Shown here in pieces: positions 23,166 to 32,584 of a DNA stretch of 64,000 nucleotides. A program made the translations under genes and the position numbers. The notes beneath the pieces are model-generated. The model saw only the letters and a program-made list of their open reading frames with translations, ran no database searches and was not told the DNA's origin. Position 1 is the first letter of the stretch, and every line of letters starts with the position of its first letter. The DNA comes from Helianthus annuus (lineage: Eukaryota > Streptophyta > Magnoliopsida > Asterales > Asteraceae), in the NCBI RefSeq assembly GCF_002127325.2, contig NC_035443.2, positions 150,150,438-150,214,437 of the forward strand. Direction: 5' to 3'.

Positions 23166-23674
23166 ATGATACCAAGTACAATTTCATCCATGTCCAAACT
23201 ATTGGTAGGGTTTAGAAAATATGGTATGTAGGCAAACCTTAAAATTAGATCTAATATATTTCCATTTCCAAACTAGTTTTTTTTTAACTCAATATATTTT
23301 TCGTTATTGCTGCTAATAATTTCCTTCTTAATTTTTGATATATTTGTTACATTTAGGTATTAATTTTATTAATTAATTATCAAATAAGCAAATCTTATTT
23401 GTTTAACTCACAAATATTCACATCTATGTAAACTCCAAAAAACCTAAAACTCATAGTTTTATATAACTATAAAAATTCTTAAATACGAAATTTAAATAAA
23501 TATATAGTAACACATGATATGGTTCTACCATATGAATAACTGATATCAAATCCATATAGAACTGACTCATTTATGTAACTAATAATCCCATAATAAATTC
23601 AGTTATATATCTGTTTTTACTAAAAAATATTGAAAATTAAAAACCAAAACCTGTAGTCGAGCCAAGTCGCAGCT
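23166..23674. other. AT-rich DNA upstream of the HMA gene
   Basis: Very AT-rich, no open frame or element end recognised. It holds the putative upstream region of the gene starting at 23791. Confidence 0.4.
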
Positions 23675-23681
23675 TATATAT
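23675..23681 (+). promoter_or_regulatory. Candidate TATA box of the HMA-domain gene
   Basis: tatatat in the context agcttatatatgaag, about 115 bases before the proposed start codon at 23791. The spacing suits a plant promoter with a short leader. Confidence 0.45.
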
Positions 23682-23790
23682 GAAGCCTTTGTCCTAGATG
23701 TAGCCAATATATCCAGCCCACACATCATCTCTGCAGAAATTATACAAACACACCATTTGTTTATAAGTTCTCTAATTCCACTTAATTCTC

Positions 23791-24575
23791 ATGAGTAGTG
23801 AAGAGATTATAAATACTACCGTACATTCTCATTCTTTATTTTCATTTATATTTATAATTGTCAAACAACGCGGACCTAGGTAGAGAGAGGGTTGGGTGGG
23901 TGGGTGCACCCTTTGGAAAAAAAAACTAGTGTATTTTATAGGGTAAAATTCTGGTCGCACCCTTGAAAATTTGGTTAAACCCCTCATTCGTACCCCCTAA
24001 AAATATTTCCTAGGTCCGTCAAATCTTGTTCATGTTTAAGTAGACATATCTTCCTAATTTGATTTGATATTAATATACTATTGTTGTTGGATATATATAT
24101 ATTTTTAATTTTTGGGTTGTTTGTACGCAAGTGCAGACCTGTATACTAAAAGTGTACCTTCACTGTGAGGGCTGCAAGAGAGATGTTAGCAAAGCTCTTA
24201 ACAAAGTCGAGGGTATTGTTCACGATCAGTTTGCCTTTCCAAATTTGTTATTAGTAATTGCTGGTAATTATAATTGGTTGTGTACATGTTGTTAATTCAG
24301 GTGTTATAAAAGTGGCTATGGATGCAGAACAAAATAAGGTGACGGTATTATGTCGAAATGTTCATCCAGCTGATCTCATCAAGAAGCTTAAAAAAGACAC
24401 TAACAAAACAGCAGAGATTTGGGGTGGATCGACAGGCAATCCACCACAGACGAGTATTCAGCCGGTCTCTAGTGGTATAGGTGGTGGGGAAACTAGCAAA
24501 AATAAGGGGAAGAAAGTTGAATTTAGTATAGACAAGGACGAACCGGAGATTCAAATGGAAAGTGAAAGCGAATAA
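23791..24575 (+). CDS. Heavy-metal-associated (HMA) domain protein, 3 exons, about 126 aa
   Basis: Proposed exons are 23791-23820, 24137-24212 and 24301-24575, with GT...AG introns of 316 and 88 bases. The first exon (MSSEEIINTT) has the 10-codon length usual for this plant family, and the second intron falls within the KVEG|V site usual for it. The HMA domain covers about residues 11-75. Its metal-binding loop is HCEGC (Cys20, Cys23), followed by KVEGVIKVAMD and an IKKLKKDTNKTAEIW helix end. The tail is Gly/Ser then Asp/Glu rich and ends ESESE without the Cys-containing isoprenylation motif of HIPP proteins, so it fits the non-prenylated HPP type. Likely role: binding Cu, Zn or similar ions in the cytosol. 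Exon 1 is the least certain part. Confidence 0.72.
23871..24018. mobile_element. Small MITE in intron 1 of the HMA gene (148 bp)
   Basis: Perfect 10-base inverted ends CGGACCTAGG and CCTAGGTCCG bound a segment with a gggttgggtgggtgggtgc core. I could not settle the target duplication. It makes up almost half of intron 1. Confidence 0.6.
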
Positions 24576-24674
24576 GATCTATGATCAGTTTAAGAATACG
24601 CATTCAGCTATTATAAATAAGATATAATTAACTAAGATAATGGGAAATTATTTCTTATAAAATACTCTTTCAAC

Positions 24675-24680
24675 AATAAA
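24675..24680 (+). promoter_or_regulatory. Poly(A) signal candidate of the HMA gene
   Basis: AATAAA about 100 bases after the stop codon, in an AT-rich context. Confidence 0.5.
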
Positions 24681-24714
24681 GATAAAGGATTTATTAGATT
24701 GGTTTTGAGTAAAT

Positions 24715-24870
24715 TATAAGTTGTGTCGTTTATCGCAAAAGTAGACAAATTTTGTACTTTATGTTTCAAAATACTGTAAGTTATGTCCTTTAGCCTTAAT
24801 CAGTCAAATTTATTGGTTAAGTATGATTATGTGACTTGCACATGAGAGCATTCTTATCATTTCAGCTTCT
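24715..24870. repeat. Dispersed non-coding repeat fragment
   Basis: cttgcacatgagagcattct and the following tatcattt match, with changes, the reverse complement of 32641-32690 (cttgcacatgacggcattct). The pair shows this is a dispersed repeat; ends are not defined. Confidence 0.4.
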
Positions 24871-25257
24871 CATATAGACTATTTTATAGAACATTATTAT
24901 TCAGGGATATTACTTGTAAAAAAAATAAAAATTAAAAGATAATATAAACTTTCTCTCTGTATAATCTCAACCAACCCCCTCTCTCTTTCCCTACCACCTC
25001 TTGTTCATCTTCTACCCATAACTTTGAAAAAACCTTTTAGTTTCATTTTCTTTGCCACCCTGCAGATCACTTTTTATTATCTCAAGGTCTCACTTTTTTT
25101 TTACGATATTTGGTTGAATTTCTTTTATAGGTTTTGCTTAAAATAGTGAATTCTTCGTAACCCAAGTTTCAATTTCCTATTTTTTCAGGGTAAAACAAAT
25201 GAAAAGTAGAAATCTTGGTGTCAATGATGAACAGAAAACAACAGAAAACCATGAAGT

Positions 25258-25331
25258 CTTTTTCATGTCAATTTTGTTCTAGTAAGTTTTATAGCTCTCA
25301 AGTTTTGGGAGGACATCAAAATGCTCACAAG
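25258..25331 (+). repeat. 74-bp direct repeat, left copy (zinc-finger codons)
   Basis: Runs from ctttttcatgtc to gctcacaag and ends where the foldback starts. The matching copy is 26595-26667. They differ by one T in the T-run and one C/T (ttttat/ttctat). Confidence 0.88.
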
Positions 25332-26593
25332 TAAATTGCCATTTTAGTCCCTGAGTTTTGTCCAAATTTGTCATTTTAGTCCAAATAGTTTTTTTTGCCT
25401 CTGGGTCCCTGACTTTTCCCTTTTGTTGCCATTTTGATCACATACACTAACTCCATCCAAAAACTCCATCTTTAACCAGGGGTATTTTGGGGATTTTCAT
25501 TTTAAATGTTTTCAATTGACATTTTGATCCAATTCCAAAAAATCAAAAAAATTCCAAAAAATTCCAAAAAATTCTAAAAAATAATAAAAATTCTAAAAAA
25601 TCATAAAAATTCTAAAAAAAATACAAAAAATCCGTTTCGGCGCGAACCGTTTCGAACCCGAACCGTTTCGAGCTGAACCGTTTTGACGCGAACCGTTTCG
25701 ACCCGTACCGTTTCGACCCGAACCGTTTCGAGCTGAGTCGTTTCGACGCGAACCGTTTCGACCCGAGCCGTTTCGAGCTGAACCGTTTCGACACGAACCG
25801 TTTCGACCCGTACCGTTTCGAGCTGAACCGTTTCGACGCGAACCGTGTCGAGCTGAACCGTTTCGAACCGGACCGTTTCGAGCCGAACCGTTTCGACCCG
25901 TACCGTTTCGAGCTGAACCGTTTCGAGCCGAACCGTTTCGAGCCGAACCGTTTCGAGCCGAACCGTTTCGAGCCGAACCTTTTCGAGCCGAACCATTTCG
26001 AACCGAACCGTTTCGAGCTCGAAACGGTACGGGTCGAAACGGTTCGCGTCGAAACGGTTCGGCTCGAAACGGTTCGGGTCGAAACGGTTCAGCTCGAAAC
26101 GGTTCGGGTCGAAACGGTACGGCTCGAAACGGTTCGGGTCGAAACGGTACGGGTCGAAACGGTTCGGGTCGAAACGGTACGTGTCGAAATCGTTCGCGTC
26201 GAAACGGTTCAGCTCGAAACGGTTCGCGTCGAAACGGTACAGCTCGAAACGGTACGGGTCGAAACGGTTCGGCTCGAAACGGTTCGGTTCGAAACGAATC
26301 GGGTTCGAAACGGTTCGCGCCGAAACGGATTTTTTAGAATTTTTATGATTTTTTAGAATTTTTTGGAATTTTTTTGATTTTTTGGAATTGGATCAAAATG
26401 GCAATTGAGAACATTTAAATTGAAAATCCCCAAAATACCCCTGGTTAAAGATGGAGTTTTTGGATGGAGTTAGTATATGTGATCAAAATGGCAACAAAAG
26501 GAAAAAGTCAGGGACCCAGAGGCAAAAAAAAAAAACTATTTGGACTAAAATGGCAAATTTGGACAAAACTCAGACACTGAAATGGCAATTTAC
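25331..26593. mobile_element. Palindromic foldback element (1.26 kb)
   Basis: The ends are inverted: GTAAATTGCCATTTTAG inward from the left and GTAAATTGCCATTTCAG as the reverse complement of the right. The arms run about 300 bases (taaattgccat..., ccctgactttt..., accaggggtattttgggg). Inside them lies a 690-base CG-rich array that itself changes strand at a perfect palindrome near 26017. No transposase is present. The end sequence is like non-autonomous Mutator-type foldbacks of plants, but the flanking duplication is 74 bases rather than 9-11. Confidence 0.8.
25633..26322. repeat. Inverted 15-bp CG-rich minisatellite with central palindrome
   Basis: Units of aaccgtttcgagccg (variants acc, gcg, gct at the end) repeat about 25 times up to 26017. 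The reverse-complement units (cgaaacggttcgggt) then repeat about 21 times. The turning point is the 20-base perfect palindrome ccgtttcgagctcgaaacgg at 26008-26027. The frames across it encode only RLETV/RVETV repeats and are artefacts of the 15-base period. Confidence 0.9.
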
Positions 26594-26594
26594 T

Positions 26595-26667
26595 CTTTTC
26601 ATGTCAATTTTGTTCTAGTAAGTTCTATAGCTCTCAAGTTTTGGGAGGACATCAAAATGCTCACAAG
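26595..26667 (+). repeat. 74-bp direct repeat, right copy
   Basis: Right partner of 25258-25331, followed by the true continuation of the zinc-finger frame (aaagaaagagcagcaaca). Confidence 0.88.
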
Positions 26668-26859
26668 AAAGAAAGAGCAGCAACAAGAAAAACTAAAAGG
26701 ATAGCTAGTTGTGACGGATCTAGCCTATTAATTTAGGAGTATCCTCAAAAATAATTATCGTGCAATTATACAATAATTAGAAAAACACGATAATAAATAA
26801 AGGTAAACAAATATCTAATTGATTTGTCCTCTTCGTGTTTTCATAGCTTCAAATCGTTC

Positions 26860-27045
26860 GATTACATCATTGTCTTTTACTTAATCAAAAGTTTCTTTTT
26901 CGATCGCACAAACCATAGCATTGTTCAAATAGTCCGTCCCATTCGATTGCGTAAATCCGTCTTGACAAGCTTCAGTTTAGAAAAACATCTTTCAACGGTT
27001 GCGGTTGCAACCGGTAATATCAAAACTATCTTCACTACCTGATAA
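26860..27045 (-). pseudogene. hAT transposase C-terminal dimerisation fragment
   Basis: On the minus strand one frame reads LPVATATVERCFSKLKLVKT followed by DLRNRMG, the hallmark of the hAT family C-terminal dimerisation domain. After GRTI a TGA and a frame change follow. Only about 50 residues are recognisable, so this is a relic. Confidence 0.75.
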
Positions 27046-27698
27046 ATCAAAGGACAAGAACTATGTTTGGGGTTAATTATTATACAAGTTTTGTCATATG
27101 GGCTTAATTATAATACATGTTTTATAATTTGGGCTTAATTATTATCATTTGAGCTTAAGTATTATACAAGTTTATCATTTGGGCTTAATTATTATACAAG
27201 TTTGAGGTTGTAAAAGTTATGACTTACATATACAAGTTTGAGGTTGTAAAAGTTATGGCTTATAAAAATTTGGGATTTTAATAATGTCAAGTATCCTATT
27301 TTTTTGTCGGGAGTATCCTCGTATTTTTTAGAGGTATCCTTTGTATAAAACCGAAAAATGCAACCGGTAATATCAAAACTATCTTCACTACCTGATAAAT
27401 CAAAGGACAAGAACTATGTTTGGGGTTAATTATTATATAAGTTTTGTCATATGGGCTTAATTATTATACATGTTTTATAATTTGGGCTTAATTATTATCA
27501 TTTGGGCTTAATTATTATACAAGTTTGAGGTTGTAAAAGTTATGACTTACATATACAAGTTTGAGGTTGTACAAGTTTGAGGTTGTAAAAGTTATGGCTT
27601 ATAAAAATTTGGGATTTTAATAATGTCAAGTATCCTATTTTTTTGTCGGGAGTATCCTCGTATTTTTTAGAGGTATCCTTTGTATAAAACCGAAAAAA
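27007..27698. repeat. 353-bp tandem duplication
   Basis: The block from gcaaccggtaatatc (27007) to gtataaaaccgaaaaa (27359) is repeated at 27360-27698 with small changes, including loss of a catttgagcttaagt section and an extra acaagtttgaggttgt. Each copy also contains internal cttaattattatacaagttt repeats. The first copy begins within the hAT fragment, so the duplication includes a few of its codons. Confidence 0.82.
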
Positions 27699-28005
27699 TT
27701 ACACTACGAAAACTTAGTTAAGCCGTAGCCCGTGCTACCCCTACCAACACATTACCTTTGCCCCTGGCAGCTAATAATATTCGATGCAATAATTTTATTT
27801 CTTTGATTCCCCAACCTCCGTTGTTGTTTGCTCCAACAAATCATACTAGGTATCTTAATCCATCTCTTAATAAAAGATACAGTTTTTTCAGAGCAACCAT
27901 CATCGGTAAATGACAAGACTACACTTACCATCACTGTCAGGGGTCGGTGGGACCGGCAATCAGAGCTCTGGCGGTGGTTATGGTGTTGGTTTTGGGAGCA
28001 TTCTA
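27699..28005. other. Unassigned segment left of the copia element
   Basis: Less AT-rich than its surroundings. On the + strand 27935-28003 reads as a Gly-rich stretch (GVGGTGNQSSGGGYGVGFGS), which ends where the copia LTR begins and is not continued on the other side of the element. I cannot name a gene. Confidence 0.3.
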
Positions 28006-28310
28006 TGAAGAAATGGACTAAAGAATTGTTTTGTATTACGAACTTGAATGTTTTACAAAGTGAATCTACAAACTATATATACACAAGAAGAGGAGCATTT
28101 ACAGGAGGGGATTATGCTTTATACAATAATTACTATCGACCAATATTGAAGGTAATAAAGTGTTGATTTGGTAGGAGAGAATTATGGAATTCTCATTATT
28201 GTGAGGTAATTACTATTGACCAATATTGAAGGTAATAAAGTGTTGATTTGGTAGGAGAGAATTATGGAATTCTCATTATTGTGAGGAGATATTATGGGTC
28301 TCCTTGATAC
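28006..28310 (-). repeat. Copia 3' LTR with internal 80-bp duplication
   Basis: Contains two tandem copies of an 80-base unit (ttactattgaccaatattga...tattgtgagg). The same duplication is in the other LTR, so it predates insertion. On the minus strand a G-rich purine tract (cttgcgggggcg) abuts its start. Confidence 0.8.
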
Positions 28311-29799
28311 GCCCCCGCAAGATTGAGGCTCCGTTGGAGACTCCAATCTTGGACCGAAATTTGACAAATAGTCGTCTAGAAAGAGGTTTTGTGAGAGTAT
28401 CAGCCGGTTGGTCTTCTGAGTTAATGTGATATACTTTTAGGTGGGCAGCCGCAACCTTTTCCCGAACGAAGTGATAATCAAGGGCGACGTGTTTCATTCT
28501 TGAGTGATACACCGGATTGGAACATAGGTATGTGGCCCCCATGTTATCACAATAGAGATTTGGTGATGTTGAGGGTAAAGCGTGAAGTTCTTTGAGGAGA
28601 TTTTGAACCCATGATACCTGAGCTGTGACATTAGCCAAAGCTTTGTACTCGGCTTCTGTGGAGGATCTCGAGACAGTTTTTTGCCGGGTAGACTTCCATG
28701 ACACTATGTTTGAGCCAAGGTAGATAAGATATGCAGTCGTGGACCGGCCGCCATCACGAATGCCACCCCAATCCGAGTCAGCAAAGGCAGTAATGGTTAC
28801 GGGTTTGGATTTCTTTAGGAACAACCCATGATGAATAGTGCCTTTTAGATAGCGCATGACACGTTTTAGAGCCTGCATATGTTTTGTTGTGGGTGCATGC
28901 ATGTATTGAGATAACTTATTGACTGCAAAGCTGACATCGGGCCGAGTAAAGGCAAGATATTGGAGCGAACCAATGATTTTTCGATAAGTTATTGGATCAA
29001 TGCGTGATGAACCATCATCTGGAGAAAGAGCTTCCGAGGAGCTTAATGGTGTTGCAACATCTTTTGCTCCATTCATATCAAAATTGGTTAGGAGGTCATT
29101 GATATGTCGGTGTTGCGAGAGGAACATGCCATGAGTCGTTGGTATAACTTCAATGCCTAGAAAATGATGTAGGTCCCCTAGGTCTTTGAGAGAAAATTGC
29201 TTGGAAAGTAGGGTGACAAAGTTGTTCATGAAGCTTGTATTGTTACCTGTTAAGATAATATCATCTACATAGACTAAAAAATACATAAGTACTCCACTAG
29301 TGTTATAGACAAAAAGCGAGGCATCCGAGTGAGAGTTGTGAAAACCATAATTTAGAAGAAATTGTTTGAGTTCCATGTACCATGCTCGCGGTGCTTGTTT
29401 TAGTCCATATAGAGATTTTCGAAGTTTACAAATGTGATTTGGAAATTGTGGATTAGTAAACCCGGGTGGTTGAACCATGTAAACATTTTCATGCAAGGTG
29501 CCTTGTAAAAAGGCATTGTTGACATCAAGTTGTCGTAAGCTCCATTTGTTAGAAAGGGCAAGAGAGAGAACAACACGAATGGTTACGGGTTTAGTGGCTG
29601 GGCTGAAAGTTTCAAAGAAGTCTTTCCCCGGTTGTTGATGAAATCCTTTTGTGACTAAACGTGCTTTATACTGGTCAATAGACCCATCCGGTTTGCGTTT
29701 CACACGAAATACCCATTTACAACCGATGGGTTTATGGGTAGAGGATGGAACAAGTTCCCAAGTTTGGTTATGTAGGAGAGCATTGTATTCGTCATCCAT
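28276..29799 (-). pseudogene. pol: Copia reverse transcriptase and RNase H
   Basis: A 507-codon frame from the Met at 29799. The RT core starts with [20 protein letters not shown] and contains [13 protein letters not shown] (normally DVNNAFLHG) and the YVDDIILTG catalytic box near residues 173-181. RNase H follows with DSDWGG and [14 protein letters not shown] near residues 335-385 and a TKPLSRRLF end. The last codons run about 35 bases into the LTR. The frame appears to extend upstream of this Met ([20 protein letters not shown]). This part alone looks catalytically intact. Confidence 0.85.
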
Positions 29800-29849
29800 G
29801 GCTTTCCTCCATAATGGGTCTTTGATAGCTTGGGAGACACACGATGGTT

Positions 29850-30300
29850 CTATGGTAGGAGGAATCGGATGAATGGTGGTGTGATTGACAAAGCTAGAAC
29901 CATAGTATTTGGGTTTGGTTTCCGGCTTCGTGGAGGGAGAGGGGTGGGCGTGGGCGTGGATGGGGTGTTATTGGGAGATGTGGTGTGAGGAGATGAAGAT
30001 GTGGTTTGAGCGGATGGTGGTATGGTGGGGGAGGTGTTGTCGGTTGGAGAAAAGGGTGTGGAATGCGAAGTTGTGTGATTGGGTGTAGGGGATGCTAGGG
30101 TGGAAGTAGTAGGAGCGGTGATAGGGGTGGAGAGGGTTGGATGGTGGATCGACGAGTCATGAGGAGATTGATTGGAGGATGGCATGGTTGGTGAGTCATT
30201 AGCGGGTGAGGATGAGGTAGAAGGTGATTGACTTGTGGAGGGTGGGGTTGGTATTTGGCGGGATGAGGAATCGGATGATGGAGGTGGGTCACTTGTGTTT
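29850..30300 (-). pseudogene. Pro/Ser/Thr-rich linker between integrase and RT
   Basis: Low-complexity frames full of PTPTPLPP and TTSSPHTTSP. Copia polyproteins commonly have such a hinge after integrase. A frameshift separates it from RT at about 29870. Confidence 0.55.
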
Positions 30301-30434
30301 GGAGTGTGGATGTTTATGAATGATGTGTTAGTGTGGGTAATGGTTTCGAAGTTGGTGTATGAAGAGGGAAGATGTGTTGAATAAACTCAACATGTCGTGA
30401 GTGGTATAATTTATTGGTGTTAGGGTCAAAGCAT

Positions 30435-31340
30435 TTATTGGCGGATTTTGAGGAGGAATAACCATGAAAAATGCATGATGCGGATCGTAGTTGTAATTTG
30501 GAGGTGGTATAAGGACGTAGCCATGGGTAGCAAAGGCATCCAAATGGTTTTAAGTTTGGAATAAGTGGGAGTGACATTGAATAACATTTCATAAGGTGAT
30601 TTGTTATTCAAGATTGTTGTGGGTAGGCGGTTGATGAGATAGGTAGCGGCTTGGAACGCATGGGACCAAAATGAGGATGGAAGATGGGCACAGTGAAGTA
30701 AAGCAAGGCTGGTTTCGACTACGTGTCGGTGACGACGTTCAACTACACCATTTTGCTCAGGTGTGTGAGGAGGTGTAGTGTAATGAGATATTCCATGAGT
30801 GGAGAGAAAAGACTTGAGTCCAATATATTCGTTGCCATTATTCGTGAAAAGCGAAATAATGGACGTTTGAAAATATTTTTCGACGAGCGACTTGAATTGT
30901 GGAAAAATTGTTGCAACATTGGATTTTGTTTTAATTGGAAATAACCAAATATATTTTGAAAAATAATCAACAAAGATTACGTAGTATTTGTAACCGTCAA
31001 GGGATATGTGGACGGGTCCCCATACATCTGAGTATAGAAGTTGTAACGGTTTGTTAGCAACAAACGAATTTTTACCAAAAGGTATTTTGTGACTTTTATT
31101 TGATGAACACGAATTGCAATGGAAAGACTCAGTGGACACTTTATTAAACTTAAGTCCTAATGTAGACATTATAGACTTGAAGACTTGGAACAAAGGATGT
31201 CCAAGGATGTGGTGCCACGCGAGTAAAGATCCTGTTGAGGTTGTGTTGATTTGAGGAGAGGTTGTGGTTGGTCCGTAATAAACGTCATTGACGTTAATGC
31301 CCCGCATGAGAGGCGCCCCCGTGCGTAGATCCTTAACCAA
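30435..31340 (-). pseudogene. pol: Copia integrase
   Basis: A 301-codon frame with the HHCC zinc region (WHHILGHPLFQ..., CNSCSSNKSHKIPF) at about residues 47-90. The catalytic core has LYSDVWGPV and a second acidic position in FTNNGNEY, where the usual FxSDNGxEY aspartate is Asn. The third is the Glu in HTPEQNGVVERRHRHVVE. The last 40 residues are frameshifted relative to a typical copia integrase. The Asn at the second catalytic position suggests an inactive enzyme. Confidence 0.8.
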
Positions 31341-31441
31341 GAAATAAGAAGGAAAAAATTCAACAGAAACTTGGTTAGTACGACAAACTTTAACAACGGA
31401 AATTAGATTATTACGAAGATCAGGAGCAATTAAAATATTGT

Positions 31442-31726
31442 CTAAGAAAAGTGGTCGTGAGTTTGTGGGAAGATTTTGTTGGCTAATATGTGTAATGGGA
31501 AGTGATGTACCGTTACCAAAACAATCTCATCTGGACCACCGTATTCGGAAAGAACATGCACGGAGTTGCGACCGTTACCGGCGTGGTCGTTAGCGCCAGT
31601 GTCCCACATCCAAGAGTTCAAACCCACTTGTGGATAGGTGTGGTTCACAGTAGGGGTTGTTGTAGAGGAAGTGTTGGTGGTTACTTGGTGTTCACGAAGG
31701 AATCTTCCAAGTTTTTGACATTCCAT
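31442..31726 (-). pseudogene. Copia protease fragment
   Basis: Starts in the pre-protease segment (CQKLGRFLREHQV) and contains SWMWDTGANDHAG, the copia protease active-site motif (DTGA), then NSVHVLSEYGGPDEIVL. It is cut out of frame afterwards. Nothing of gag precedes it. Confidence 0.72.
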
Positions 31727-31727
31727 A

Positions 31728-32033
31728 TGAAGAAATGGACTAAAGAATTGTTTTGTATTACTAACTTGAATGTTTTACAAAGTGAATCTACAAACTATAT
31801 ATACCCAAGAAGAGGAGCATTTACAGGAGGGGATTATGCTCTATACAATACTTACTATTGACCAATATTGAAGGTAATAAAGTGTTGATTTGGTAGGAGA
31901 GAATTATGGAATTCTCATTATTGTGAGGTAATTACTATTGACCAATATTGAAGGTAATAAAGTGTTGATTTGGTAGGAGAGAATTATGGAATTCTCATTA
32001 TTGTGATGAGATATTATGGGTCTCCTTGATACA
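31728..32033 (-). repeat. Copia 5' LTR with internal 80-bp duplication
   Basis: The + strand starts TGAAGAAATGG and ends CTCCTTGATACA. It matches 28006-28310 with few differences and has the same internal 80-base duplication. Confidence 0.8.
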
Positions 32034-32311
32034 TTAGTAGTGATGATCAGTTGGCTTTGTACTGGTCGACGACATGTCGATGGGAGGCTCAGCCCTCCTC
32101 CACAGCCGTGTGCGGCGGCCGGTGAAGATGCTGTCACCGTCGATCATGGTGAACTACTGGTGAAGGCTGAGGTGGGCTGGGTGGTGGTGGCGAAGGTTGT
32201 GGGGTGGTGGCAGTGGGTGAAGAAGTGTAAAAGAAAGAGAGAGAGGAGTGAGAGAGAGGAGGGCTGGTTCAAATTATAGAAAGAGAAAGAGTTTATATAT
32301 TCTTTAAGTTT
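32034..32311. other. Unassigned GC-richer segment
   Basis: Lies between the copia element and the SINE target repeat. It contains an 87-codon + frame (32016-32279) ending in Lys/Arg/Glu repeats from a gagagagagg run; no family recognised. Confidence 0.35.
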
Positions 32312-32522
32312 TTATTTTTTTACAAATTTTTTTTGAACGTCTAACATAAGAATCGCCGGGTACTCCGTACGCGGCACCCATTGGCCGAAAGGTAGCCCGC
32401 GGCAGCCCAACTTGCACGCACGGAGCCCCTAATCCACCATGCCACCAATTCCGGCGAAAAACCCGACCCTGCACCCGCCCGAGGGCACGACAATGCAGCG
32501 CCGGTAAAACCCGGGTTGATCT

Positions 32523-32534
32523 GGAATCGAACTC
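32523..32534 (-). promoter_or_regulatory. SINE B box
   Basis: GAGTTCGATTCC on the minus strand, close to the GGTTCGANTCC consensus. Confidence 0.8.
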
Positions 32535-32573
32535 GAGACCATTCGGTTAGGAGTCTTTCCTTCATTTCCATGA

Positions 32574-32584
32574 CCACTGAGCCA
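32574..32584 (-). promoter_or_regulatory. SINE A box
   Basis: TGGCTCAGTGG on the minus strand, matching the polymerase III A-box consensus. Confidence 0.8.

Larger units (their letters stand above)
25199..26736 (+). pseudogene. C2H2 zinc-finger (QALGGH-type) gene split by a foldback element
   Basis: An ATG at 25199 opens MKSRNLGVNDEQKTTENHEV. The left half then has a T5 run (25259-25263) that throws the finger out of frame. The right copy (26595 on) has T4, which would keep the frame and gives [20 protein letters not shown] then NAHKKER. This is the plant single-finger motif with Cys-X2-Cys, Xaa-X12-His and the SSQVLGGH signature (usually SSQALGGH). Reading stops at TAG 26734-26736. The foldback at 25331-26593 lies after the finger in the left copy, whose final AAG is followed by TAA from the element. 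Intact relatives are nuclear transcription factors; this locus looks inactive. Confidence 0.75.
28006..32033 (-). mobile_element. Ty1/copia element lacking gag and primer site
   Basis: LTR-like repeats of about 306 bases (28006-28310 and 31728-32033) enclose, on the minus strand, protease, integrase and RT/RNase H in copia order. The 5' LTR is followed immediately by codons just before protease, so the leader, primer-binding site and gag are gone. Several frameshifts separate the domains. The flanks show no clear target duplication (right flank ttagt, left flank cattcta), and similarity between the LTR copies extends a few bases past the TGAAG edge, so the true LTR may be longer and both copies truncated. 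Confidence 0.82.

Noticed and set aside
25601..25996. 131-codon minus frame encoding RLETVRVETV repeats
   Set aside because: It follows from the 15-base period of the foldback array; all frames there are open because the period is a multiple of three.
27752..27934. 60-codon minus frame as part of a retroelement protein
   Set aside because: No recognisable motif in any frame; left unassigned rather than named.
32341..32577. 78-codon minus frame as a gene
   Set aside because: It lies wholly within the SINE, starting in its tRNA-like head.
32574..32584. A genuine tRNA gene
   Set aside because: Only the A and B boxes are tRNA-like; no cloverleaf can be formed with the following GC-rich body, and the unit has a SINE-type target duplication and A tail.
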